From Piper betle (taxonomy: Eukaryota > Streptophyta > Magnoliopsida > Piperales > Piperaceae): a stretch of DNA of 64,000 nucleotides. Location of the stretch: positions 124,001 through 188,000 of the forward strand of contig JAURVB010006221.1 in assembly GCA_033002965.1 (NCBI GenBank), read 5' to 3'. The first letter of the stretch is position 1. Each line of letters opens with the position of its first letter. The notes under the pieces are model-generated. The model did no database searches, was not told the DNA's origin, and worked only from the letters and a program-made list of their open reading frames with translations. Both the position numbers and the translations under genes were made by a program. Shown here one piece after another: positions 12,314 to 23,006 of this stretch.

Positions 12314-12839
12314 TTGAATGAAAACCATATACTTCCTCAAGAACTCTCATCAGGGCACATACGGGAGCCGTCGCCCTCGGGTCGACAGCGTCCCCCTATC
12401 TTTCACATTCTCATGCCTCGGCCATTTCTCTATTGCTTCTCGCGTCAAATCTCATTCCTTTCCGCCCTCTGCACCTTCCATATTACTCCTGGCCTTGAGC
12501 ACGAAGGCCGAGTACTCTCAGGCAGTCGCCTTCAGTACCCTTTGAAACCACAAGTCTAGACATGCGCTGCAATGCAGTACCCGTGAACCTCCACACTTCT
12601 CCGGGTTTGAGGAACTCAAAGGTGGAGTTGTCAGGATCCCTCGGGAATGAAACGGCCCGCACACCATTCCAGAGCCCACTGTCGACACACACGTGCCCGC
12701 TCGCGTAGCACGGTAGTCGGATTTCCCTCATTCAGTCTCTCACAAAAACACGAAAACTATACATATATATAGGTCTGGGTTGGGATTTATACAATAGGCC
12801 CGAAGGCAACGTGAGCTGGATCTGAAGTTCGAAAACAAA

Positions 12840-12934
12840 CTCGAGGGATCTCATCCTCGAGGGTTATTAATCCGGAAAATCGTTGGCTAAATGGCCCGAG
12901 TTAAGTGGGATTCGATAAAACGCCACTTAACTCG
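12840..12934 (+). other. Conserved hairpins H2 and H3 of LTR-like copy 1
   Basis: H2 (12840-12861) is CTCGAGG and CCTCGAG around an 8-base GATCTCAT loop, identical in all three copies. H3 pairs 12897-12908 with 12923-12934: CGAGTTAAGTGG with CCACTTAACTCG. In the outer copy (57108-57146) the arms are CGTGTTAGGTGG and CCACCTGACACG. Both start about 70-75 and 125-135 bases after the second TATA-like box in each copy. Confidence 0.7.
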
Positions 12935-13539
12935 TCCTGCACATAATAAATCAAATACACAAGAGAGTAGCGTAAATCAGAGAACGAGTCCTAAACGGAC
13001 CTGGTAGAAGCTCCAAACGGGTCCACGCGCCTAGGCGGCGAGCTCCTACACCGTACCTACACAATCAAACTAAATACTAACGCCCGCATGATGAATCACA
13101 CATCCTATAGCATGCACGCACAATCAACACAATCACACATCAATCAACACACATTAACCTATATCAATTCTAGCAAGTCTACTTAGGCTAGTTTGCATTA
13201 GATCATGATCATTACCTAATAACCCTAATTAGTTTCATAACTTCTATTTTTTAACACCACACAATTCCACAAATTTCATATTTTATTCTAAATCAAATCC
13301 ACATTTATATAAGTAATTACAATGCACAATTCATCAATCATAGCATGCAAATTCTAATAATCAATACTTTGAATTAATTAAGTTAAAATAAATTATACCT
13401 CGCGTCGTCGAAAATCGGCGACGGCTAGGGTTTCCGTTTCGCGGCTCGAAACTCGAATTCGGCACCTAGCGGCGTCCGAAGTCCGATCAGATTGGACTGG
13501 GTGCGTTCGGCGGATGATCCGGCGAATTTCCCACGAATC

Positions 13540-13612
13540 CAATTTTCCGGCAGTTCCGGCGGTTTTCCGGCGAGTGTCGGCGGTTTTCCGGCGGATTCCG
13601 ACGGTTTTCCGG
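13540..13612 (+). repeat. TTTTCCGGCGG minisatellite inside LTR-like copy 1
   Basis: Four imperfect units of about 21 bp, each containing TTTTCCGGC. The inner element has about three (60525-60592) and the outer about two (57842-57875), so copy number differs between family members. Confidence 0.6.
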
Positions 13613-14869
13613 CGATGATTCGGGACGGGGCAATCAGGGGGTCTATCGGCACCAGCTCGACGAGCTCGGTCCAATGGTGGTGTCAAACAGGGTAGCCGAG
13701 GCGGCGATGGCCGTCAACGGCGGCGTCGAAAATGGGCGGCGGCGGCGGCGTGCTCCGATCGGGGCTCCGGCCGGCCTCGACGGCGCTCGGGATGGTGGGG
13801 GAAATGTCGGCGACGGCGAGAGGGTGCTCGTCAGGGTCACACCGGCGGCGGAGCGGCCCGGACGGCGGCGGAATCCGACCCGAAGTGGCGGCGGCCGAGG
13901 TGGTTTCGTGGGTCGATTCTGGCGTCGTGGCGGCGAGACGGTGGCCGGGGTGGGTCGTGGCGGCACGGCGACGGCACGACGGGGCGGGGCGGCGACGATC
14001 GGCGGCGGCGGCGGCAGCGCACCACAGTGGCGGCGAGGGTTTGGGTGGAAGAAGGGTCGGGAGGGAGAAGAAGAGCGTGCGATGGCATTTTCGTAAATAA
14101 GTATTGACTCGATTCCTACTCGAGTCAAAATAATAACTAGTTCGTAATAAATTCTAAAAAAATCTAGAAAAATATGGAAAAATTCACATAAAATAAAACA
14201 AACACAACAACATCCAAATGACATGCTCTATAACTAATAACCCACCCGAATATAATCCAACGCGTCCTAATTCGTCATTCGGCCTAAAACTATTTCTACG
14301 ATCAAACATATAAAAAGAAAAAAATACTGCATACTTTCATATATTCAGATAACTCGTATCTCACCATCTTCTCGACGTTATCATCATATATTCAGGTACA
14401 CCTGACTCTCATCGCTCATAACTCACGGCTGGTCTCGACTCAGCACGCGATTCATGAAACTGACTCGACTCGAACCAACGGTCGAACCGACTGGTTCGGT
14501 AACGTAAAACCCTGACTCGAATCACGGGTTTTACAGCTCGCCTTTTGCAGCCCCACTGGCCACATCGCCAACCTCGTCATCACCAACCACAACCTCTCTA
14601 CCCAAATCCTAGCTATTATCATTGACATCCCCTACCTCGAGATCCTCCAATTCGACAACCTTCCCAACCTCTGAGGCCCCATCCCCGTCGCAATTACCAA
14701 GCTCTGCCGCCTCCGCACCTTCACCGTCACTAGCACCCATCTCTCAGGTGGCATCCCAAGCCTCCTCATCGAGATCAAGAAGCTCGAGCTCCTCGGCTTC
14801 CACTCCAACAACCCCCCTGCCCAGTCCTCCCCTGGCGCCGTCACCCGCGCCGACTTAGAGACTAATTAA

Positions 14870-17372
14870 CTCGGGATCAATCAGATTGGAATCGGCTTGA
14901 CTTGGCCGACTCCTGCTTCAATTTTTAGGAAGACCTAGTCATTCATTTTTTGACTCAGTTTTCCACCGAGCCTTGTTAACTCAGCTGATTCCAAGTGGAA
15001 TCGATAGTTTTGCAAACGAGGTCCATAGCAAGATCAAATGGCCTTGTAGAGCATAGAGGTCTATGTGGTGTAGATTATAATTGAAATAGGTTTAAAGAGC
15101 CAATTCTTGTCAAATTATCACTTAGACCCTTTATTGTAAAAAACATCTCTTAACCACCTTAAAGCTAACATCATTAGGCTTCCGTTGTCATTAATTAATT
15201 CATGATGTCACAAACTTGTAACGGATAATTGATGATGTGGAAAAGTCACAACAAAAAAATTAAATTAATTAAAATCAATTAATATATAAGATAAAATAAA
15301 TATTATAAAATAAAATATATGCATATAACTACAAAGGTCAATTTTACCCATATGTGAGACAAAATATTTTTTTATTATCTTGTTTCAAGTATGGGCTAAA
15401 ATTAGACTTATAATAGGACTTAAATAAAATATAATCTTTTATTATTTATATTAATTTTTATTTAATTATTATATCATTAAGTTTTATTTTATTTATTTAT
15501 TTTCTAATATGACACGACCACAACCTGTGGTTGAACGAGTCAAATTATTGCCTAGGTTGACGTGTGTATGTAAAAATCTGATATTATTGGGCCTTGATCA
15601 TTAAAAAGTTTTAATGGGATTATGGTCAAAGAGTGACATTTTTTCATGGTGAGAAAAAAAAAGAAAAAAAAAGTGGATGTGGGAAAATAAATTGAAGAAA
15701 AAGAAAAAAATCTTCTAATAGTTTCTTAGTTAGAAAAGAAAGAAACCTAATATAACATCATTTTTTATTTTCTCTTATTTTTTATATTTTTTATAGAAAA
15801 ATAATTGTGAAGGAGTTTTTTTATCATGACATAAAATATTTTTTTTCTCACTTTGTTTGGAAAATAAAATTTTTTCTCACATTTTTTGTAAACCAAAGAA
15901 GCAAATGTGTAATATTTTCCTCTCTCACAATCCAAAGCATAAAAAAATAAAAATGGTGCAAAATATATGAATTTTTTTAGCAACTTTAAAAGAGTTAGTT
16001 ATGATATAAACATAATATTTAAAATTTCTTCACAAAATAATTTATTTTATTTTTACTTTTTATTATAAATTTTATTATAATAAAACTTTTAATGATGTCA
16101 TTTTTCTAGTCAGAAGTCTTACTTGCGTCCTAATAAAAAATACTTTACATTTGTGCGTCGGCCCAAGCCATAATTCTTTTGCTAGTAAACTAAGACCCCT
16201 AAATAACCGAGGTAACCACCTTAAATGACCCCAGACTTGTGTCCGAGAGCCTATCCACATGAATCTTTTTTTAATTCAACCCGAAGGCCACGAATTGAGA
16301 TAATATATTTTGTTAAGCTAAAATTAAATATTTTTTAACAAGTGGCGATCACCAACCCACCTCTTCATCTTTTTCATATCCGTGTTTCCATCTCTATTCT
16401 CGCGAGCAAGCTGTTACCATGCCACTCCCGCATTTGTCTTGCTTATTCAATGGTCATTTACAATCATACGGATATCTTTCCCCCATAATTTCCCCATTTA
16501 TTTATGATAGCACATTTTTAAAAGTCAGTAATGGGAAATGAGATTATTGCTATCTTGATCCTAAATTATCATAGATGCTGATTTTAATTTCTTCTAATCG
16601 ATCAGACTAGTTAGGACCGCTGAAACCAAAGTTTATCAACTTGTAAGGTTTGTTTGGGAAAAAAACACTTTAATATCACTCAAATTTATGGGTAAAATGA
16701 AACTCTAAGGAAACAACAGACGAAATTCACCGGCACTTCCTCCATATTTGGCCAAAATAACTTACATTTTCTCAATTTCTATCATTAGTCACAAAACTAC
16801 ATTTCTCCCTCGTGATTCCTTTTGATTTAGAAGAAAAAAGGCCAGAATTCCGGCAGAGTAAAAGTTTGGTCGCAATTTGGAATTCTTTCCACCAATTTAT
16901 TGAGTTAGTCTTATAATCGCCTTCAAAGAAGTCCAAAGAAATTGATGTATTTTATCTAATTTATTAAAAAAGTCTTATTCATTAAGCGGAGAAGCAACTA
17001 TTAGATATAAAACCAACATCGTCTTTTATGTAATGACGTAACTTAAATAGATTATTATAAGAGGTCCGTGATATGAAATCGTGCAATGGGTGAACAGATA
17101 AAAAGTCCAGCAACTCTGTTCACTTTGAACATCTTCTCCGATTTTCTATTTGATCATTTGCTTGTGACGTTAATTTAACTCTGGAGTTCTAAATCCAGCA
17201 AGGACAAGGATCTTTGTCGATGGAGAGCCAAGTGTCTTGTCTTTCAGGAGCATCAACGATTCTTCACAGCTACAAGGTTATGGAACAACTCTTGTGGCAA
17301 GTTATCAGATAATTTGTTGGAAGATATGTCTGTACCTATTATAGGCATCTGTTCAAAGCAAATGAACTCTCC
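14870..17372. other. Long AT-rich intergenic stretch, no gene seen
   Basis: Only short frames occur, with A/T runs at 15650-15710 and 15780-16080. Around 17270-17330 a few codons look vaguely LRR-like (SDNLLEDMS) but are too short to support a call. Confidence 0.4.
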
Positions 17373-17380
17373 AAAATTTA

Positions 17381-17806
17381 GGGGCGAGCATTCTGATCGA
17401 TTTCCAATTAACGAAGCAAATTTCATAAATGAACTAGGACTGAATTACCATTAAAATTGAACTAAGCCAAACTAAAATATTCCAGTTAATTCAATTTTGT
17501 AATTGAATAATAAAATTACATCATAAGTTATAAATTATTTTTGTTTAATTATTTAATTAAAATTATATCATTATTTTAGTGAACATAACTATTTAATATA
17601 TAATTTTAATTGTACATATCATATTAAATAAATAAATTTTAATCATATAAATATTATAACTTTATGATAACTAACATAAAATATAGATTTTTGAATATAT
17701 ACTTTTAAAAATTGGTTAATTCAGCCGAACTGAAGTATTTCAGAATTGAAGCAAATTGTTAATTCTAATTTGGTCCGGTTTAATTTTTAATAATCACATG
17801 CCTAAC
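17381..17806. mobile_element. Degenerate hAT-like non-autonomous element
   Basis: A 426-bp AT-rich body starts GGGGCGAGCATTC and ends CACATGCCTAAC, with loosely inverted ends. It is flanked by AAAATTTA (17373-17380) and AAAATTCT (17807-17814), an 8-bp duplication with six matching positions. Eight-bp duplications are typical of hAT elements. The interior holds no transposase. Confidence 0.4.
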
Positions 17807-18353
17807 AAAATTCTATCATATAGTTTGTTGGACTGCAACTTAAGGACTTGCAAGGGGGCTGGTTGTTTCCAGGTTCAACTCTCAAAATCATTGCCATGTT
17901 AAAGAGTGTTTAGCATATGACCTATTACTTTTTTTAAGGTTATTTTAGAAAAAATTAAAAACCCAACTTTATGTGAGCCATTTAGATAATTGGAATAAAT
18001 ATTTTAATAAAAATTAAAAACAAGTTAAAAAATATTGAAGCCAAAAATAGTTTTAAAGAAAAAAGTTTGTCTACTTAAATATTCACAAGTTTTTTTTTTA
18101 AATTTTTTCCCAAAAGCTTAAATATTCAAGTTAGTCGAATGAGAAAGAGAAAAGTAGGAAAAGGAGGAAGTGGCGTACATTTCCTCTTGTTTCCGTCTTT
18201 TCCAAGTGGGAAAACCTTTTCCGGAGAATTTGAGCCGATCGGCTTCGCCGCCGCCATCCCACGGGAGAAAAGGCGGCTCCTTTTCCCCGCAATCTGTCGC
18301 CGGGAACCCAGATTCTCCTTCCTCTTCGCCGGCGGCGAGAGGGCGACCCTCCG

Positions 18354-19135
18354 GTGAGTCTCTATTCCCCTTCCCGTCCCCAAATTAGAACCCTGGTACG
18401 GGCAAATGTCCAATTTGTTGATTTACTCTATTTAGTGCTAGATTGTTGAGTTCTTTGGCTTCTATTTTCCCCTTCTCCTGATCTGAGTCGATTTGTCGCT
18501 TAGTTGAATGCTTCACACCTCTACTGCACGTCGTATGATGCTTTGGATTGTTACATTACAAGAATATGTTCATGCTTCATCTGATTAGTTGTGTTTCCTG
18601 CTTCTGTATCTTGAGTGGTGCATTGGGTGGTTGCTGGTTGTTATAGTTTTCTAATTTTTTAGCTTAGTTTGGGTACTTATGAACAAGAAATGAATATTTG
18701 CTACATATGTTTATTGATACATGCATACTGGTGGTCCGAGATTTTTGTTTCCTTTTTTTCTTTTTTATGGCGTTAATTGCTTTTTTTCCCCTTTCTTATT
18801 GGCTTCTAGTGTTGCTTCTTGAAATAGTCTTGTTTTTTGGTTAAGTAGGATAGTGAAATTTGAGCTATAGACATGCTTAGTGGTATAAGGTTCATCACTG
18901 TGGATTGATTGTTCTGAGGTTGATCTATTTTTTGCTTTTCAGCGTCTTTCCTATTAACAGTGTGCACCGTAGTCGCAAATTACCTTACTTTTCTGATATT
19001 TATCTATGTAGAAATTTGACTTATGATTGGACCCCTACTTCTTTGAACACATTCTTTTTACTATGTTTAAGATTTGGAGAATGTATTAAACCTTTCTACC
19101 GGCCTTATGCTTTGATTTTAATGTTTAAAACTCAG
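18354..19135 (+). other. 5' UTR intron of the CHERP-like gene
   Basis: The GC-rich leader (about 18140-18353) ends in CCG|GTGAGTCT. The acceptor is AAAACTCAG|GTGCC, five bases before the ATG at 19141. A ~780-bp T-rich leader intron like this is common in plant housekeeping genes and can raise expression. Confidence 0.65.
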
Positions 19136-19140
19136 GTGCC

Positions 19141-22082
19141 ATGGATAGGCCGCCGCAGGATTATGCGGCATCAATGGCATTTGCTCAACAACAGCAGCAA
19201 GCCAGTCTTCAACAGCAACAACATCCACAGTATGGTTTTCATCCGCAACCTCAGCAGTTCCCTCAGCAAATTCCTGGGCAGCCTTTTCTCCCTCCGCACC
19301 CATCTCTCCAACAGCAATTTCCTTATCCTCGCCCACTACAACCGCAACAGCAGATACATCCTCATGGTCCCCCTCTGCACCATGGTCACCACCTTCTCCA
19401 TCTCCAGCAGCAGCAGCAACTTCCACCTGCTTTTCCGCCTCATATCCGCCCTCATATTATGCCTCCTTTCATGCACCCTGCTGATCAAGCCCCCCACCAT
19501 CTCCACCTCCCTCTGATCCTGAACTTCTGAAGCGCATTGATAAATTAGTTGAATATTCTCTAAAAAATGGTCCTGAATTCGAAGCTATGATACGAGAGAA
19601 GCAGCAAGATAACCCAGCTTACAGCTTTCTCTTTGGTGGTGAGGGCCATGGTTACTATAGATACAAGCTTTGGCTCTCTACACGACCGCCAGGTCCTCCT
19701 TATAATACTCCGTTTCCATCGTCATCCATGCCAATCATGCCTTCACCCTCAAGTCAAATGATGACTCCACCTCCCATTAGTCTCTCTCCTATGAACCCTG
19801 GTGGCGTAGCTCCTCAGATGCCTCAGCCTCCAGTTCCTCCATTTTATGACCAACATCAGCATGGTCAGCCTTTGCTGCCACACCCTCGCCCCGATTATGA
19901 CCCTTCCACAAAGAACTTCAGGGGTCTTTCTGGGCCTCTCCCTGTTGATGTTGTTTCTGAGCTTTCTGGCCTTCTGAACAATCTGAATGGCACGAAGGAG
20001 TCAATAAAAGGTGCAAAAGTGTGGTTTATGCAGAGATCACCCTTTGCACCTGCCCTGGCTGAGGCACTCAGAGACAGGGTTTTTGCCATTGATGATGCTG
20101 AGAGGCAACTGCATGTTGTTTACTTAGCAAATGACATCCTTTTTGACAGGTAACTACTACCTTTTCCTTTTCTAAAAACTTAGCTTTTCCAATGATCTTA
20201 ATTACAAAAAGCTATCAAATTTGTTTGTTGTACAATTAACGTCCTTTTACAGACCTTGAAAAAGTTACTTTTACAGACTGGGTATGGGGCCCTTTCAATG
20301 CCAATTTAGTATGTGTAGACAGGGACTTGTAAGCGGTTTGTCATAGTTATGGAGTAATTCTATGTGAACATATTTATCATTACTGATCTGAAAGATTAAA
20401 TTACCATTGAGCTGCACCAGATGCATAGTTAGCTTTTAATTTTGGATTCCATGATATGTTGTTAGGAACTTAGGATCAGGGAATAATTTAGCATTGTGGT
20501 GGTTCATAGAAACACCTGGGTGAGCTGATTGTTATTAGTGGTTTCATTGAGGTCATTGGTACCTGGGTGAGCTCATTGTTATTAGTGGTTTTATTGAAGT
20601 TATTTTTTAATAACTAGACATTAATTATGTCCATAAACTTTCGTTGAATAATGAGATAGACTATAACAATCCAATATCTTAGAGATAGGTTTTGGTTTGG
20701 TTGACTTTGACTTTAAATATAGATCCTAATTGAATGAGAAGTTGATAGACTATAATAAGTTGATTTATTTATTTATTTTGTTGTATTTTGATTGGTAAAA
20801 TCTCCTACTTTTAATTTGAGGCTGATATTAGTACCCCTTTTATTAATTGGGGAGATGCCATGACTTTACCTGTACCCACTTTTATACAATTATGTACCTT
20901 AAATTTATTTCATCTGTTATAAATGAGGAGCATTTGTCATGGATTTCTTGATGCTAATATGTCTTCTTTCTCAATAATTCCCATTTATGTTGCAGCCTAC
21001 AGCGACGAACCAATCCACATGATCTTGACAATGAGGCTCTTGCATTTAAACCTGTGCTTGGCACTATGCTTGCTAGGATTTATCATAATCCACATAACAA
21101 AGAAGAAAATCAACCCCGGCTTCAAAAAATGTTACAATTCTGGGCTTCTAAAGAAGTTTATGACTCTGATACAATTTATGGTCTGGAGGGAGATGCTTGC
21201 AGGTCCACCGCCTCCATTTTCAACTCACCTAAGTGCTTCTAATACTGTTGTGGATCTTTCAGGTACATTTACAGAATGAGCTTCTTTTGCTTATTACAAG
21301 TAGATAGTATGAAATGTTTTTTTCACCCAGGATTAAGGCAACAATTGATGCCTTCAGCTCTCTCTCAAGATCAGCAAGAGAAGCTGGTACAATCCAGTTC
21401 CTTACACCAACCTCCAGCTGGTCAGGTTGCTCCTGCAGGCCAATCTTTTCTTCCTAACCAACATGTTGCTACACTTCCGCCATCTGCAGCTGCGCCATTT
21501 GCAGTGCCCCAACCCGGGCCCGCGTCCAGTCAACCAATCACCCTTCTACCAGCATCAACTCCTATTATCGGAGAAAAACCGCCTCCATATCCACTGTTTC
21601 CTCCAGGTCTCATCCCAGGTATGGTAAGGAAGATGCAAATAGGAAGTGGCGTGCCTTATTCTCCGCTGAGCCCTCTTGACATTCCTACTATAATACCTCC
21701 ATCAACGATTCCCGATTCGGACATCTTGGAGAGAGTCTCCAAATTTTTCAAAGAGATTGGAGAAACCAATCCATCTGAAGGTCCAATGGAATCCTCAGAA
21801 ACTGTCAACAGAGACGACGAGTATGAGAGGGAACCACCACTCCGTAAGGGTGGGGCTTGCATTCCTCCTCCTCCAAACCTTCAGGTGGATCCTGAGACAG
21901 GTACTCTTCCAGATGGTAGCGTGGAAAGGAAACCTGGTTCAGTTGGCTCTGGGCGTCTTGGCCTGGGGGCCACAGCAAACCCAAATGAGATCACCCAGTA
22001 TGACGATGTTTATTCATCATATAGGAAACAAAGGAGTTCTAGTTACCACACGTCCATGAGTGCTCGAGCTTCTGCAAAGTGA
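19141..22082 (+). CDS. CHERP-like SURP/CID-domain RNA-processing protein, three coding exons
   Basis: Coding exons are 19141-20149, 20996-21262 and 21331-22082 (acceptors TTGCAG and TTCACCCAG), about 675 residues once frame breaks are allowed for. The order is a Q/P/H-rich N-terminus; a SURP domain at ~128-180 ([23 protein letters not shown], then DNPAYSFLF and YYRYKLWL); a proline-rich linker; a CID at ~270-395 ([57 protein letters not shown]); and a C-terminal part with [20 protein letters not shown] and an S/R end. SURP plus CID is the layout of CHERP, a U2 snRNP-associated splicing factor, so nuclear pre-mRNA processing is inferred. The frame breaks in a C6 run (19490-19495, one base short) and at GGG 21188-21190 (one base over). 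With all other exons, splice sites and domains in order, assembly error is likelier than a dead gene. Confidence 0.85.
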
Positions 22083-22659
22083 TCAGGAGATTTGGCAATG
22101 TGTCAACTTTACAACGAAGAGATCGGGTTATTATTAAATGGATCTGTAGCTGAACTTATGGTGTTTGCCATGACTTGAATATTTCAGCAGGGAAAATATT
22201 GATAGATGAGTTTTGATAAATATGTTTGACCCTGACAAAAACAAAGTTTGAGTTTTCGAAAAGAAAAATGTAAAACTTTTGAGATAAGAAACGGAACTGA
22301 GATTTGTGAGTCACATATTTGGCTTTCGACTTTTATCATTCTGTAGAGCATGTCTGTTGTTTTATGCCAGCAGATGCTCTAAGCAAATTGACTGTGATTC
22401 AGTGAAAGGGGTAAAAGGGTGGATTTATCAATTTCCTTGTACAGTTGTCAAAATGAATTTTTCTGGTCAAATTAAGAAGCACACGGGAACGAGAGAACAA
22501 GTTCTATGCCGGTGGTAAGTCCTTTACGTTTTATCAATATTCAAATGAAATCACGCAATCCACTTGTTTGGTGAAGTTTTCCAACTTGCTCAAAATAGCA
22601 ATGCATGGGAGTTGAAAATGTCCGAGTTGAAATTCAATGATATGACATACTCAGTGCGC

Positions 22660-22669
22660 TTTATATATT
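22660..22669 (+). promoter_or_regulatory. Putative TATA box of the peptide gene
   Basis: TTTATATATT lies 70-100 bases upstream of the candidate start codons at 22737, 22755 and 22767 and fits a short leader. Confidence 0.4.
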
Positions 22670-22736
22670 CGGACATCATAGTCATCCTGGTGTAATATAC
22701 AATTTGCAACCTACTATATAATGTCATCTCTGGCCT

Positions 22737-23006
22737 GTGGCATCGCCATTGCTAATGTTTATAGACATGAAATTAGGTCTAGGGTGGAAAGTGATTCCCG
22801 CGGCGGCGATGGTGGTTCTTCTCTTGTTGGTGTTAAGCAACGCTTTGATAAGCCCTGATGAAGTTGGTGCGACCAGAACTGGTGAAGGAAGCCGTCGCCT
22901 TGCTGGTGTCTCGACCAAAGGAAAAGGCCCTGTCCCTGGACCACCTAGTCCAGGTCATAATCACGCAGTGTCTCCGAAGCCCCCTTCTCCTAACACCGTG
23001 CATTAG
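22737..23006 (+). CDS. Putative small secreted peptide precursor
   Basis: 89 residues from the first ATG. Starting at the third in-frame ATG (22767) gives a classic signal peptide: basic MKLGLGWK, then hydrophobic VIPAAAMVVLLLLVLSNALI. A variable spacer follows (DEVGATRTGEGSRRLAG), then a Pro/Gly/Ser/His-rich C-terminus (KGPVPGPPSPGHNH, later SPKPPSPNTVH). This layout of signal peptide, variable middle and short Pro-rich end with GH/HN is that of plant peptide hormone precursors in the IDA/PIP/CEP group, whose mature peptides are 12-20 residues and hydroxylated on proline. It matches none of their consensus motifs exactly, so family membership is uncertain. It lies ~650 bp downstream of the CHERP-like stop on the same strand, with its own TATA-like box. 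Confidence 0.5.
   Translation: MASPLLMFIDMKLGLGWKVIPAAAMVVLLLLVLSNALISPDEVGATRTGEGSRRLAGVSTKGKGPVPGPPSPGHNHAVSPKPPSPNTVH

Larger units (their letters stand above)
11695..14535 (+). mobile_element. LTR-like element copy 1 (2,841 bp), probable solo LTR
   Basis: It starts TGTAACACCCC and ends GGGTTTTACA (TG...CA, with short inverted ends) and is flanked by a perfect 5-bp duplication GCTCG at 11690-11694 and 14536-14540. These are the hallmarks of LTR retrotransposon integration, and the TGTAACACCC start is common in plant Ty3/gypsy LTRs. No gag, protease, reverse transcriptase or integrase is visible, so a solo LTR fits best. Internal marks shared with the other two copies are TATA-like boxes near 12225 and 12761, hairpins at 12294-12313, 12840-12861, 12897-12934 and 14104-14128, a TTTTCCGGCGG minisatellite at 13540-13612, and a GC-rich block at 13430-14090. 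The strand follows the TATA boxes and is tentative. Confidence 0.85.
11600..14860 (+). pseudogene. Polygalacturonase-inhibitor-like (PGIP) LRR gene fragment, split by an LTR-like element
   Basis: The two pieces are about 11600-11694 and 14541-14860. Removing the inserted element and one target copy restores a frame reading TSSLDTNCRQWQLAFC, then TGHIANLVITNHNLS, IDIPYLEILQFDNLPNL, GPIPVAITKLCRLRTF and HLSGGIPSLLIEIKKLELLGF. This is the order of the PGIP N-terminal cap and first LRRs, where the known proteins have a W-x(2-3)-C motif, DLPYLETLEF and GPIPPAIAKL. A stop codon follows LPNL, the N-terminal part is frameshifted, and the LRR array ends after about three repeats. PGIPs are wall proteins that inhibit fungal and insect polygalacturonases; this copy cannot make one. 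The GC-rich context and neighbouring relic suggest a captured fragment. Confidence 0.7.

Noticed and set aside
13643..14224. Long open frames on both strands of the GC-rich block in LTR-like copy 1 (and at 57766-58376, 60475-61142)
   Set aside because: Pro/Arg/Ala-rich translations in several frames at once, not conserved in frame or sequence between the three copies; they reflect GC bias.
17220..17330. Possible LRR gene scrap
   Set aside because: Fewer than fifteen LRR-like codons and no flanking repeats.
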